41,810 nucleotides of DNA from Pelagibacteraceae bacterium. GTDB lineage: Bacteria; Pseudomonadota; Alphaproteobacteria; Pelagibacterales; Pelagibacteraceae. Below the pieces are notes generated by a model. The model saw only the letters and a program-made list of their open reading frames with translations, did no database searches and was not told the DNA's origin. Position numbers and translations under genes: made by a program. The first letter of the stretch is position 1, and every line of letters begins with the position of its first letter. The stretch covers positions 1-41,810 of the forward strand of contig NYVZ01000030.1 in the NCBI GenBank assembly GCA_002684895.1, written 5' to 3'. Positions 41,675 through 41,810 of the stretch are shown here, one piece after another.

Positions 41675-41810
41675 CTATTAACATATTTTTATTTTTTTAT
41701 ACAACTGATGTCAAATCTTTAATTTTCTAATTTTTTTTAAATTTTTTTTGAAAATCTTTTTTTTATTTATATTTTTTAATAAGTAAAAAAAGTTAACGTT
41801 TATGCCATTA

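Overview
The window reads as part of a small, AT-rich (by eye roughly 30% G+C) alphaproteobacterial genome, most probably a streamlined marine SAR11/Pelagibacterales-type organism or a close relative. The alphaproteobacterial calls rest on the ffs-dnaX-ybaB-recR order, a Suv3-type helicase followed by TerB-like, FdxA and CarD/CdnL genes, kdsB divergent from a membrane-anchored CycM-like cytochrome c, and DUF6111/DUF6134-like proteins. Streamlining shows in near-zero gene spacing and in five convergent gene pairs whose 3' ends overlap by 4 to 11 bases. I see no tRNA, rRNA, CRISPR array, transposase, integrase or prophage gene. The only stable RNA gene is the SRP RNA.

Layout. (1) 1-2481: the tail of an MntR/DtxR-type metalloregulator, then leftward genes for a polysaccharide deacetylase (split by a frameshift), an exported DUF6134-like protein, a small membrane protein and an unusual 48-residue basic protein behind a hairpin-rich leader. 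(2) 2659-5714: glyoxalase I, then a two-gene operon for a Tat-exported small subunit and a GMC-type FAD oxidoreductase, closed by a strong terminator. (3) 5772-10124: a small membrane protein, an MFS carrier, a MOSC protein, two tiny membrane ORFs, an AmtB ammonium transporter and a DUF6111-like protein. (4) 10244-16973: TypA/BipA, a three-gene overlapping small-membrane/DUF393 operon, an NAPE-PLD-like metallohydrolase, family 5 uracil-DNA glycosylase, Fe-type superoxide dismutase, a fumarylacetoacetate hydrolase family protein and a TVP38-type membrane protein.

(5) 17034-22958: a compact rightward housekeeping operon, rpmH-rnpA-yidD-yidC-argB-HAD hydrolase-dapD-dapE, joining membrane protein insertion to arginine and lysine/diaminopimelate synthesis. 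(6) 31370 down to 22955: a leftward operon, kdsB-pheA-ffs-dnaX-ybaB-recR-def-fmt-truA-acetoacetyl-CoA synthetase, covering LPS precursor, phenylalanine, replication/repair, and initiator Met-tRNA/nascent-peptide processing. (7) 31446-37346: CycM, an AmpG-like permease, an EF-hand protein, a TauE/SafE protein, a zinc-ribbon membrane protein, a BT1-like carrier and an NlpC/P60 hydrolase. (8) 37437-41633: Suv3-like helicase, TerB-like protein, FdxA, CarD with a long lysine-rich N-terminal tail, and, facing it, a 41-residue Lys/Ala-repeat histone-like protein.

The most notable pattern is that three breaks in reading frame, in the deacetylase, in truA and between two tiny membrane ORFs, all fall exactly at runs of 10 or 11 adenines in the coding strand. 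Other genes here carry A10 runs in frame. This fits either transcriptional slippage on long A tracts or homopolymer sequencing errors. The second most notable is the 48-residue gene at 2335-2481, which avoids the AGA arginine codon used elsewhere and has a strong Shine-Dalgarno and three inverted repeats upstream. I do not see a clearly new multi-gene defence or mobile system.
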